Made by a program: the position numbers and the translations under genes. A stretch of 61,104 nt of DNA from JBDRKE01 sp043814315 (GTDB lineage: Bacteria > Omnitrophota > Gorgyraeia > Gygaellales > Profunditerraquicolaceae): NCBI GenBank assembly GCA_043814315.1, contig JBDRKE010000016.1, positions 1-61,104 of the forward strand, written 5' to 3'. The notes below the pieces were generated by a model. That model did not search any database. It was not told where the DNA came from and saw nothing but the letters and a program-made list of their open reading frames with translations. This document shows positions 8,700 through 17,225 of the stretch, piece by piece. The first letter of the stretch is position 1, and every line of letters begins with the position of its first letter.

Positions 8700-9650
8700 T
8701 TAAGCCTCTTCCTTTGTCTGATCGATAAAATTCTGGGCGGATAGATAAACCGCATTTATCTCCTCTTCCCGAGGCATGTATTTCGCGAATTTCACCAGGT
8801 CGCAGGAGACCAAAAAATCCTTTAACAAGTCCTTATGCGTCTTAATCAGGGGCGCGGAATCCCTGACATTAGCGAGAAATTCCTCAGTTGACATTTGCGG
8901 CGCCCGGAAACGGAACCTGTTCTCCAGATAATGCCTGATAATATCCGAGATTTCTACGAAATACTCTTTTGTCTTACCCTGCCTTATGAGGTCTTTTTTC
9001 TGCAAGGCCTCCAGTTGTTCGTAGGCGATATCATGCGCGGGCCTGAGTTTGGGCCGGACGACCTGTTGAAGCGGTTTTTTGTTTATGAAGTATCTGTAAG
9101 CGAAAACAAGAATCACCGCACAGAAAACCAGAACTATTATCCAAAAAAGATTAAAGCGCGAAGGTAACTCCAACGGAGGTTTGATGTCCCGCAGTTGTCT
9201 GGCGGCGGAAGAATCCTTAAGAAGGCTCCTGACCTCAAGGGGCCGCCCGGGAATCTCATAGCTGTTCCAGTCTTTATCGGATTTTCTTTTGTATTTTAAG
9301 GTTAATTTCGGCAGAGGGATTTCGCCGATCGCGTAGGTATTAAAAATATACCAGCGAATGATTTTCTTCCTATTGAAAACCTTCCTCTCTTTTTGTCCAA
9401 AGTCTTTAAGGGCGAAGGATCCTGAATCGATATCGGTATCGGGAAATTCTATCTTTCCATCCGAGGCGGTTGATACAACAACCGTAACCTTTATATTTTC
9501 ACCCACGGTAAGGGATTTCTTATCCACTTCTGTTTTAACCGTAAGGGGAAGATTATTTCCTTTTATGTCCCGGGCTAAGACAGGTACCAAGCACCCAAGT
9601 ATCATCAAAATCAAAAAACTCAGGAGTATGCCGCGGAAGAGATTTTTCAA
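8700..9650 (-). CDS. BatD-like exported protein, short form
   Basis: The 316-residue product has a signal peptide (about 1-27), a beta-rich domain (about 30-150) and one membrane span (about 172-190). A C-terminal cytosolic helical domain of about 100 residues follows. This matches the shape of BatD but at half the length, and such proteins occur between DUF58 and BatA genes in many Bat operons. No catalytic motif is visible. It overlaps the DUF58 gene by four bases. It probably acts with the two VWA proteins. Confidence 0.68.
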   Translation of the reverse strand: MKNLFRGILLSFLILMILGCLVPVLARDIKGNNLPLTVKTEVDKKSLTVGENIKVTVVVSTASDGKIEFPDTDIDSGSFALKDFGQKERKVFNRKKIIRWYIFNTYAIGEIPLPKLTLKYKRKSDKDWNSYEIPGRPLEVRSLLKDSSAARQLRDIKPPLELPSRFNLFWIIVLVFCAVILVFAYRYFINKKPLQQVVRPKLRPAHDIAYEQLEALQKKDLIRQGKTKEYFVEISDIIRHYLENRFRFRAPQMSTEEFLANVRDSAPLIKTHKDLLKDFLVSCDLVKFAKYMPREEEINAVYLSAQNFIDQTKEEA

Positions 9651-10525
9651 TGAATTCTCCTTTTCCGTTTCCTAAAGAATTTAAACAGGCTTTGGGCATA
9701 CGGAGTATCGGTGCGGATATCGATCGTATCTACGTTAACAGAGCAAAACAGTATATTTCTTTCGCGGAACCGCCGGAGGGAATCCTGAGCGTATTTCATG
9801 CGCAAATTCTTATCCGAAGAATCCAGGCTGTAACTTTTTTGTGTTTCCGCATCATATAATTCCACGATGCCCATGTCAGGCAATTCCAGTTCGCGCGGGT
9901 CCGTAATGGTGATGGCAACGATATCGTGGCGCTTGTTGGCGACGCTTAGCTTTTTCTTAAAATTAGCGGCATAAAAGTCCGAGATGATGAAGGTAACGGT
10001 CTTACGATGAGTGACCTTATTCAAATAATCCAGGGCGCAGGCCACATCGGTGCCGCATCCTTTGGGCTTAAAATACAGCGCCTCGCGGATAACCCTTAAG
10101 ACATGCCGCATACCTTTACGCGCAGGCACGAATTTTTCCACCCTGTCGGTAAAAATAATCAGCCCCACCTTGTCGTTATTCCGTATGGCGGAGAAAGCCA
10201 AAAGTGAACAGATTTCGGCAGCCAGTTTCATTTTAAGCTGACGGACGGTGCCGAAAAGCGATGAGGCCGACATATCCAGAATCAGCATAACCGTCAGCTC
10301 TCTCTCCTCAACAAACTTCTTTATGTAAGGGTGGCCCATCCTGGCTGTGACATTCCAGTCAATAGAGCGTATCTCGTCTCCCGGCAGGTATTCCCTGACC
10401 TCGTCAAACTCCATGCCCTTACCTTTAAATACGCTGTGATACTGGCCGGAAAATACATCCGTCACCATGCGCGAGGTGGTGATCTGGATACGCCTGACAT
10501 TCTTTAAGATTTCTTTAGGGATCAT
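9647..10525 (-). CDS. DUF58 family protein (VWA-like), Bat operon
   Basis: I place the start at ATG 10525 (MIPKEIL), giving about 292 residues. The frame stays open another 18 codons upstream, but those codons consist of spacer repeat. The DUF58 signature is clear: EFDEVREYLPGDEIRSIDWN near residues 38-57, followed by a VWA-like fold with DMSAS as DxSxS. DUF58 proteins partner with MoxR ATPases. It directly follows moxR on the strand and overlaps the next gene by four bases. Confidence 0.87.
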   Translation of the reverse strand: MIPKEILKNVRRIQITTSRMVTDVFSGQYHSVFKGKGMEFDEVREYLPGDEIRSIDWNVTARMGHPYIKKFVEERELTVMLILDMSASSLFGTVRQLKMKLAAEICSLLAFSAIRNNDKVGLIIFTDRVEKFVPARKGMRHVLRVIREALYFKPKGCGTDVACALDYLNKVTHRKTVTFIISDFYAANFKKKLSVANKRHDIVAITITDPRELELPDMGIVELYDAETQKSYSLDSSDKNLRMKYAQDSLRRFRERNILFCSVNVDTIDIRTDTPYAQSLFKFFRKRKRRIH

Positions 10526-10531
10526 TTGAAC

Positions 10532-10625
10532 AAATCCCAATTTCCAAATCCCAAATAAATCCCAAATCACAGATCCCAATGACCGAAACCTGCATGTTTG
10601 GAATTTGATAAATTGGAATTTGGTG
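10532..10625. repeat. A/T-rich low-complexity spacer (AAATTCCAAATCCC type)
   Basis: The spacer between moxR and the DUF58 gene is made of reiterated CAAATCCCAATTTCCAAAT-like units, with the reverse form TTGGAATTTG near its far end. The same wording occurs at 34563-34622 and in the first codons of batD (5757-5782). It extends the DUF58 reading frame upstream without a sensible start. Confidence 0.55.
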
Positions 10626-10644
10626 CTTGGGGCTTAGGATTTCA

Positions 10645-11637
10645 CTAGGGGACCTCTATTTCACTAAATATTTTAGCCACGATGTCATCCGAAGTCTTTT
10701 CCTCGGCCTCTGCCTCATAACTGACGATCACGCGGTGCCTGAGCACATCCGCACCTATAGTCTTTACATCCTGCGGGGTTACATAACCTCTTCCTTGAGT
10801 AAAGGCATAAGCCTTGGCTGCCAGCGTCAGATAAATGGTGGCGCGGGGGCTGGCTCCGTACTGAATCAGGCCTATCAACTCATCCAGATGATATCTTTTC
10901 GGGTCGCGGGTCGCAAAAACAATATCGAGGATATATTTCTCTATCTTCTCATCCATGTAGATTTCATCCACTACGCCTCTGGCCCTGATGATATTCTGGG
11001 GCTCAATCGCCCTGCCGACTTCTATTTTCTTGTCGGTAAAACTCATTTTCTTAAGGATACTATGCTCCTCTTCCATAGAGGGGTAGGTTATATTTATCTT
11101 AAGCATGAACCTGTCCACCTGGGCCTCGGGCAAAGGATATGTGCCTTCGTGCTCGATTGGGTTTTGCGTGGCCATAATTAAAAAAGGCTCATCCAGCTTA
11201 TAGGTATTTTCACCGATAGTGACCTGGCGCTCCTGCATGGCTTCAAGAAGCGCGCTCTGGACTTTGGCCGGAGCGCGGTTGATTTCATCCGCCAGGATGA
11301 TGTTGGAAAAGATCGGCCCTTTTTTAGTGCTGAAGGTGCCGTCTTTGGGATTATAAACCAGGGTTCCTATCAAATCCGCAGGCAAAAGGTCCGGCGTAAA
11401 CTGAATCCGCTGGAACCTGGTGTTGACAGCCTGGGATAATGTCTTAATGGTTAAGGTTTTGGCCAGACCGGGGACACCTTCTACCAAGATATGGCCGTTG
11501 GCGAGGATTCCGACGAGTAATCTGTTGATCAGGTAATCCTGGCCCACAATGACTTTTTTGATTTCCCCAACCAGATTATTGACAAATGCGCTTTCCCTGC
11601 TGACCTTTTCGTTTATCGCTGTTAGTCCTGTCATCAT
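10645..11637 (-). CDS. moxR: MoxR family AAA+ ATPase
   Basis: The 330-residue AAA+ protein carries the MoxR-type Walker A GVPGLAKT (near residues 55-62), Walker B ILADEINRAP and sensor 1 ATQNP. A C-terminal lid domain follows. MoxR ATPases act as chaperones for metal insertion or assembly of VWA proteins, which fits the DUF58, BatA and BatB genes downstream. It is the first gene of the operon, with a good ribosome site (AAGGAGG) before ATG. A possible promoter (TTAAAC, 18 bases, TATAAT) lies inside the repeat element upstream. Confidence 0.92.
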   Translation of the reverse strand: MMTGLTAINEKVSRESAFVNNLVGEIKKVIVGQDYLINRLLVGILANGHILVEGVPGLAKTLTIKTLSQAVNTRFQRIQFTPDLLPADLIGTLVYNPKDGTFSTKKGPIFSNIILADEINRAPAKVQSALLEAMQERQVTIGENTYKLDEPFLIMATQNPIEHEGTYPLPEAQVDRFMLKINITYPSMEEEHSILKKMSFTDKKIEVGRAIEPQNIIRARGVVDEIYMDEKIEKYILDIVFATRDPKRYHLDELIGLIQYGASPRATIYLTLAAKAYAFTQGRGYVTPQDVKTIGADVLRHRVIVSYEAEAEEKTSDDIVAKIFSEIEVP

Positions 11638-11713
11638 GCCTACCTCCTTGCAAAAAATCGTTATGTGTCCATCGGTTACGCAGCTCGTATCGTTAAACGT
11701 GTATCGGTAAAGA

Positions 11714-11916
11714 TTATAATACCCATCATATTATTTGTTTAATGTGTAAAGTGTAATGTGTAATGTTGGTGTAATGTTTTATTGTGTAATGGTAAACCAT
11801 AATGCTCAAGATTCATTTGCCAAGCATATGGCAAATGATATATTTAATCTTTCCATTCCACATAGCTGCATTCCACCCGCATGACACGTTACACATTAAA
11901 CATTACACAGAAAATC
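11714..11916. repeat. Palindromic intergenic repeat, copy A (about 200 bp)
   Basis: This spacer holds a roughly 200-base element found again, in the same orientation, at 37626-37827. Its ends are inverted versions of TCTGTGTAATGT. The interior repeats TAATGTGTAAAG-like units, and near the middle lies GCATATGGCAAATGA. There is no open frame, so it resembles a MITE or other non-coding palindromic repeat. The edge nearest moxR provides TTAAAC and TATAAT with an 18-base spacing, which may serve as that operon's promoter. Confidence 0.65.
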
Positions 11917-12017
11917 AAATTACCGCACAATGCAACTGGCGATATTTATAGCACGCGGATGATGATAAGAGGATAAGAAGTAAATCCCCGTTACACCCCG
12001 CCCTAAAGGTCGGGTCT

Positions 12018-12040
12018 CGTTACAAAGCTACTTTGTAACG
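12018..12040. repeat. Short perfect hairpin downstream of regulator remnant
   Basis: CGTTACAAAG and CTTTGTAACG form a perfect 10-base stem around a three-base loop. It lies just past the broken response regulator on the minus strand, with no T-run. The flanking words GGTCGGGTCTCG recall the GGGTCTTG repeats seen elsewhere in the window. Confidence 0.5.
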
Positions 12041-12072
12041 GGACGAGGCTTTCCTGTTGATATAAATTTAAC

Positions 12073-12368
12073 CTACCATTCATCCGCGCCTTCATCAAGA
12101 CCTTTGACCTTATCTTCGGGGCTGTTCTTGGCAGTCAGGATTATGATAGGAATGCTCGTGTTGGACTTACGGATTTTTTCAGAACGGCGATTCCGTCGAC
12201 TTTAGGAATCATCAGGTCAAGGATGATTAAATCATACTCGTTGACATCGCTTTTTTCCAGCGCCACTTCACCGTCAAAGGCCAGATTCACCGCATAGTTC
12301 TCTTCCAAGAGCCCACGGCGCAAAGCGTGCGCTAATTTTTTCTCATCCTCAACAATAAGTATCTGCAT
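12073..12368 (-). pseudogene. Response regulator receiver remnant
   Basis: The first 60 or so residues match an OmpR-type receiver domain: VEDE at the start and the phospho-acceptor in LDLMIPKVDG. The frame then breaks in an A-run (near 12180). In the next frame it continues as RKSNTSIPIIILTAKN and GLDEGAD before a stop. One missing A restores LKKIRKSN. Even when repaired, the gene ends before the receiver is complete and has no DNA-binding domain. It lies just beyond the CusA/YHS end of the copper island, so it may be what remains of a CusR-like regulator. No sensor kinase follows. Confidence 0.75.
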
Positions 12369-12390
12369 GTAACCTTATTTTAACACAGCA

Positions 12391-12412
12391 AGATGAGAAT
12401 TTCATGAGAAAA
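12391..12412 (-). promoter_or_regulatory. Possible OmpR-type direct repeat box
   Basis: Just upstream of the regulator remnant the minus strand has TTTCTCATGAA followed by ATTCTCATCTT. These two TCTCAT units are 11 bases apart, as in OmpR-family binding sites. A TAAAAT lies 10 bases or so further on. This suggests former self-regulation, but it rests on the repeat alone. Confidence 0.35.
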
Positions 12413-12491
12413 TCTAACAGCTTACTTTTTTATAGACCTATAAATGATGAGGCCCTCTATGCCTACCTCGGCCATGATGCGATGATTCATG

Positions 12492-12830
12492 CTATTGCAT
12501 CATTCCCATTTCCTGCTTTTCTTCCTCGGGCTTTGCCTGCAACTCTTCTTCTACTTTCTTAATATATTTCTCGGGATCTTTTTTAAACTCTTCGAGGCAT
12601 CCGGCGCAGCAAAAATTGTAAACTTTTCCCTGATATTCGTAGGTTGCTTTGGTCTCTTCGTTAATCTCCTCCCCGCTTACCGGACAAATCTTATTACCCG
12701 CTTCCTGCACATCAGCTATTTTAACCGCCTCGCTCTTTGTATCGCATTCTTCTGTTTGAGCCAATACAAAGGAAGCTACCCCAAGAATCAACGCAGCTAC
12801 AACCAGACCCACACCTATTTTCTTTACCAT
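12492..12830 (-). CDS. Exported YHS domain protein
   Basis: The 112-residue protein has a signal peptide (1-24) and a YHS-type metal-binding domain with CPVSGEE and FCCAGC, ending in a KDPEKYI motif. An acidic, Met-containing tail (EMGMMQ) follows. YHS domains bind copper or related ions, and it follows cusA directly (seven-base overlap), so a periplasmic copper-carrier role analogous to CusF is plausible. CusF itself has a different fold, so that analogy is functional only. Confidence 0.75.
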   Translation of the reverse strand: MVKKIGVGLVVAALILGVASFVLAQTEECDTKSEAVKIADVQEAGNKICPVSGEEINEETKATYEYQGKVYNFCCAGCLEEFKKDPEKYIKKVEEELQAKPEEEKQEMGMMQ

Positions 12831-15800
12831 TTCGACACCTCCTTTATCTGCCTTCGGTTAAATTGCCTTTCTTTTATCCAGCAATAGTAAACAGGAACCA
12901 GGACCAAGTTAGATAAGGTCGCGGTAACCAGGCCACCTACCGTCGGAGAGGCCATAGGCTTCATGATCTCAGAACCTGTTCCTGTGGAAAGCATCACGGG
13001 GATAAGGGCGATAATCGTCGTCATAGTGGTCATCATAATCGGCCTAATCCTTAAAACGCATCCTGCTATGACCGTTGAGCGGATATCCTTTATCGATTGC
13101 GCAACTTTCTCTCTAAAAAGCTGATCTAAAACAGAAACCAGCACTACGGCATTATCTGTTGCGACCCCAAACAAGGCAATGAAACCAACCCACACGGCGG
13201 TTGAGAACTTGAATCCCAGCACGAATAAGAGAATGATGCCGCCTATAAGAGAAATGGGCAAGCCCGTGGCAACAACGGCCAGGGAAGTGAAGGATTTAAA
13301 TGCCATATAGAGAAGCAGAAGGATGACGACTAAGCATATAGCTAAGGAGGGGATGAGCCTGCGCCGCGATTCTATTTCGGATTCAAACTGACCTGACCAA
13401 CTGATAAAATAACCGGGAGGCAATTTTATCCTGCCGCTTTTTATTTCTTCATCGACAGCCTTTTGCGCCGATTTCACAAAATCAACCAGTCCGATTAATT
13501 CCTGATTGACATTAACGAATACGCGCGCGTAGGGAAGGGTGTTCTCCGATTGAATCATAGAGGGCCCTGTAACCTTTTTAAGCCTGGCGACCTGGCTTAA
13601 GGGAACCTGCTCTCCCGTCATACTGGAAACGAATATCCTGTTCAAGGCTTCGGGATTATCCCTTAATTCCCGCATATACCTGACCCTTACCGGATAGCGC
13701 TCTCGTCCTTCGACGGTGGTCGTCAGATTAACACCCCCAATAGCCGTCGTGATGATCTCCTGGATATCGTCTATTCTAAGCCCGTAACGCGAGGCCTGAA
13801 TTCTATCTATTTCTATCTCAAAATAAGGCAGGCTTCCGAAGCGCTCGGCAAACGGTGATACCGCTCCTTTAATATGACTGACCACCTTCTCTATCTCAAT
13901 GGCTATTCCTTCGATGGTTTTTAAATCGGAGCCAAAAACCTTTATTCCGACGGGTGTCTGGATGCCTGTGGCCAACATATCAATCCTATTCCTTATGGGT
14001 TGGGTCATGATCGGACTGACTCCGGGAATCCTCGTCTTCTCCTGGATTTCTTCTATTAATTTCTCGCGCGTGAGCCCTTTTCGCCACAAGCCTGGCGGTT
14101 TCAGGTGGATTATCGTCTCAATCATTGTCACGGGTGCCGGGTCCGTCGCTGTTTCGGCCCGGCCAAGCTTACCTACGGCCCATTCGACTTCCTGAGAAAA
14201 TTCATTTTTTATGATGATATCCTGTTTTTTTAATACCTCCTGCACCTGGGTAAAAGAAGCGCCGGGCAATAAAACCGGCATAAACAGCAGGTCTCCTTCA
14301 TTTAGAGGGGGCATAAACTCCTGCTTCATGAACGAAGCAAAGAGGCCCCCAAGAATGAGCAGGATACAAGAGATGAATACGATTATTTTCTTGTGTATCA
14401 AAGCCCAGTTGATGACAGGCCTATAAATCTTTAACAGCGCTCGGGAAGTGGCGTTATTGTCTGCCAATCGTAATCTACCTCTTAATAAGTAGTAAGACAA
14501 GGTGGGCAATAAAGTCAGGGCGATAATAGCCGCTGCCACCATAGCAAAGGTCTTGGTAAAGGCAAGGGGCCTGAAAAGCTTTCCTGCCTGGCCGGTTAAG
14601 ACAAAAACCGGAATAAACCCGACAATCGTCGTGAGCAAGGAAAAAAGGACGGGCTTGCCCACTTCCTGGGCTGCCGCCACGCAGACTTCAAGCCTTTCCT
14701 CGGCAGGGAGTGTGAATAGGTTCCGCTGGGCCCTGCGTTCGGCGATCTTACGATAAATATTCTCAACCAAGATGCATCCGGAATCAACCATCACTCCGAT
14801 AGCAATGGCAAGGCCCCCCAAAGACATGATATTGGCATCCACGCCGAAGAGGCGCATGAATATAAAAGCGATGAGGATGCCTATGGGAAGAACAATGGAA
14901 ATAATCAAGCTGCCCCAGAAATGAAGCAGAAACACCCCAATGACAAAAACCGTAATCAGGACTTCCTGTACAAGGGCATCTTTTAGAGTTTTGATAGCCC
15001 GGCTCACCAGGCCCGTGCGGTTGTAAAAAGGCACAATCCGCACGCCCGCAGGCAGGCCGACGGAAAGTTCGCTTATTTTCTTCTCTATGGCCTTAATCAC
15101 CGTTAAGGGATTTTCTCCGAAACGCATTAAAACGACGCCTCCTGTGACTTCTGTTCCCTCTTTATCTAGTGCGCCTCGGCGAAAATCCGGCCCCAGAGTC
15201 ACCGTGCCTATATTCTTTACGTAAAGGGGTGTACCGTTATGCGCGGAGATGACACTATCCTCTATATCTTTTATCTTCTTGATAAAGCCGACGCCCCTAA
15301 TAATAAATTCCACGCCCCCTTGCTCAAAGACCTTTGCCCCCACGTCAATATTCGAACGCCTGAGCGCCGTAATGACATCCATCAATCTTATTTCATAGGC
15401 CAGCAGCTTGTTCGGGTCTACGTCTATCTGGTATTGTTTGACGTAACCGCCGACAGAGCCGACTTCTGAAATACCTGGAACCGAATTTAGCTGATAGCGC
15501 ACATACCAATCCTGGATGGAACGCAATTCGCTTAAATCATAAGACGAAGCCACTAAAGAGCTACCATCAATAGGGCATTTTCCGGGCTCCTCGTAAGCCC
15601 GGGCAGGATGCTGGAGGCAATAATAACCGTTCTCAACCGTATACCAGTAAATCTGGCCCAGGGCCGTAGCATCCGGGCCCAGTGAAACCATGGCACCCAC
15701 CGGCAAATCTGAGGTTGCAAAATTGAGCCTTTCCAATACGCGGGTTCTCGCCCAGTAATAATCAACTCCTTCCTTAAAAATAAGGTTGATCATACCGATA

Positions 15801-16066
15801 CCAAAACCTGAACTTGAACGAATAACTTTTACGCCGGGCGTGCCTAAAAGCCGGGTGGTCAGCGGATAAACCACCTGGTCTTCGATATCCTTAGGGCTTA
15901 TTCCCGGCCAATCTGCGAACACAATAACCTGCAGCTCTGCGATATCGGGGATAGCATCAATAGGTGTATTTCTTATCGAGAATATGCCCCAGAAGATAAT
16001 GAGCACAAACACGCAGATGACGAGGAATCGGTTTCTTAAACAACTCTCAATTATCTTATCTAACAT
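12824..16066 (-). CDS. cusA: Cu(I)/Ag(I) RND efflux pump, CusA type
   Basis: The 1080-residue heavy-metal RND pump spans the inner membrane 12 times. The proton-relay helix has MVDSGCILVEN. The three Met residues of the E. coli CusA copper site appear conserved by context: DLLFMPVLLPG, VTMIETI and NRIDMLATG. That favours Cu/Ag over Zn/Co. An unusual insertion at about residues 146-174 has CLQH, PGKC and PIDGSSLV, like the small heavy-metal-binding domain normally found at CusB N-termini. It starts 10 bases after cusB stops and overlaps the YHS gene. Confidence 0.92.
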   Translation of the reverse strand: MLDKIIESCLRNRFLVICVFVLIIFWGIFSIRNTPIDAIPDIAELQVIVFADWPGISPKDIEDQVVYPLTTRLLGTPGVKVIRSSSGFGIGMINLIFKEGVDYYWARTRVLERLNFATSDLPVGAMVSLGPDATALGQIYWYTVENGYYCLQHPARAYEEPGKCPIDGSSLVASSYDLSELRSIQDWYVRYQLNSVPGISEVGSVGGYVKQYQIDVDPNKLLAYEIRLMDVITALRRSNIDVGAKVFEQGGVEFIIRGVGFIKKIKDIEDSVISAHNGTPLYVKNIGTVTLGPDFRRGALDKEGTEVTGGVVLMRFGENPLTVIKAIEKKISELSVGLPAGVRIVPFYNRTGLVSRAIKTLKDALVQEVLITVFVIGVFLLHFWGSLIISIVLPIGILIAFIFMRLFGVDANIMSLGGLAIAIGVMVDSGCILVENIYRKIAERRAQRNLFTLPAEERLEVCVAAAQEVGKPVLFSLLTTIVGFIPVFVLTGQAGKLFRPLAFTKTFAMVAAAIIALTLLPTLSYYLLRGRLRLADNNATSRALLKIYRPVINWALIHKKIIVFISCILLILGGLFASFMKQEFMPPLNEGDLLFMPVLLPGASFTQVQEVLKKQDIIIKNEFSQEVEWAVGKLGRAETATDPAPVTMIETIIHLKPPGLWRKGLTREKLIEEIQEKTRIPGVSPIMTQPIRNRIDMLATGIQTPVGIKVFGSDLKTIEGIAIEIEKVVSHIKGAVSPFAERFGSLPYFEIEIDRIQASRYGLRIDDIQEIITTAIGGVNLTTTVEGRERYPVRVRYMRELRDNPEALNRIFVSSMTGEQVPLSQVARLKKVTGPSMIQSENTLPYARVFVNVNQELIGLVDFVKSAQKAVDEEIKSGRIKLPPGYFISWSGQFESEIESRRRLIPSLAICLVVILLLLYMAFKSFTSLAVVATGLPISLIGGIILLFVLGFKFSTAVWVGFIALFGVATDNAVVLVSVLDQLFREKVAQSIKDIRSTVIAGCVLRIRPIMMTTMTTIIALIPVMLSTGTGSEIMKPMASPTVGGLVTATLSNLVLVPVYYCWIKERQFNRRQIKEVSKW

Positions 16067-16076
16067 TTTTTGCTCT

Positions 16077-17225
16077 CTAATGCTGGTGCGCTGCGGCCGG
16101 CACTATCTCTTCTTGGGCGCCCAAGGCACCACTGTAGGCACTGGCAGCCACGCCGCTCAACTGACTTTGCGAATCAATCAGAAAGTTCGCTTTTATAACA
16201 ACCTTATCGCCTTCTTTTAACCCGGCCTCAATCGGATAGAAATCTCGTTTTTGGCCATCAACATAAGCCGTTGCTCTAGGGCCGCTTTTTACCTCTTTTC
16301 CCAGATACGACCCCTTTCCTAAATCCAGATAAACCAACTTACGCATGCCTGTATCCAGAACAGCATCCACCGGTATGGCCAAAGCAGACCTGTGTTCTCC
16401 CTTTTTATCCACAAGATACGCTTCAATAAAAATATCCGTATACATCTGCGGTTTTAATTTCAACTCAGGATTGCCTATTCTTACTCTGATACGTGCGGAG
16501 CGCGTCATAGGATTTAAAACTGGGTCTATGGCGGAAACCTCGCCGCTGAATTCTTCGCCGGGAAAGCTTATGGCTTCTACTTTCACGGATTGGCCTACCT
16601 TCACCCAGCTTAATTCAAATTCATATATATCGGCGTAAACCCAGACATAAGGATTTTCTTTATCGGAAATAATGAGGCTGCGGTCGGGTTCCTTCTGAAG
16701 CGAAACCTCCTCAATCTGCTCCTGCTCTAAACCCATGAGCCTCAATTTAAGTTTTGCAGCCTCAACCAGGGCATCCGCGCGTTCTTTTATTTCAGGGATT
16801 TCGCTCTTTTCTAAACTCTTCCTCATCCCAAAAGCCTGAAGCAGTTCCTCTTCGGCTTTATATAATTCCGGGTCATAAGCGACTCTGCCTACGGTGCGGA
16901 TTTCTTTAAATAAATGCCTCACGGCAACCGGCTCGGAGACAACACCTGCCAAAGATATATCCCTTTCGTTTAACTTAACGATATTTGCGGCCTCGCTTTC
17001 TGCGCCGGCTGCAGGAGCATCTTCTTCCTCATATACGGGGATGTAATCCATTCCCATAGGGTCCTTTGCCGGAACCTCGGATGTAACAGAAGGGTTCATG
17101 GGATTGCGGTAATAAAGGATTTTGTGCTTCTTCTTGCCTTCCTGAGCCAAGGCCAAAACAGAGAAATGCAAAACCACCATCAGGCCTAAGATTAAAATCG
17201 CGAATCTTCGTATGTTATTTTTCAT
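16077..17225 (-). CDS. cusB: Efflux adaptor (membrane fusion protein), CusB type
   Basis: The 382-residue periplasmic adaptor has a signal peptide (1-27) and an N-terminal metal-binding motif (about 35-65, with YYRNPMNP and KDPMGMDYIPVY). Helical hairpin, lipoyl-like and beta-barrel regions follow. The Met-rich motif is typical of CusB and is thought to hand copper to CusA. The C-terminus is His-tipped (AAAHQH). It overlaps cusC by four bases. CsoR control from the operator at 18865-18885 is likely. Confidence 0.9.
   Translation of the reverse strand: MKNNIRRFAILILGLMVVLHFSVLALAQEGKKKHKILYYRNPMNPSVTSEVPAKDPMGMDYIPVYEEEDAPAAGAESEAANIVKLNERDISLAGVVSEPVAVRHLFKEIRTVGRVAYDPELYKAEEELLQAFGMRKSLEKSEIPEIKERADALVEAAKLKLRLMGLEQEQIEEVSLQKEPDRSLIISDKENPYVWVYADIYEFELSWVKVGQSVKVEAISFPGEEFSGEVSAIDPVLNPMTRSARIRVRIGNPELKLKPQMYTDIFIEAYLVDKKGEHRSALAIPVDAVLDTGMRKLVYLDLGKGSYLGKEVKSGPRATAYVDGQKRDFYPIEAGLKEGDKVVIKANFLIDSQSQLSGVAASAYSGALGAQEEIVPAAAHQH

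Noticed and set aside
12422..12490. A 22-codon frame directly after the YHS gene stop (start MNHRIMAEV)
   Set aside because: It is very short, has no separate ribosome site and no recognisable family; it could be coupled but cannot be supported.
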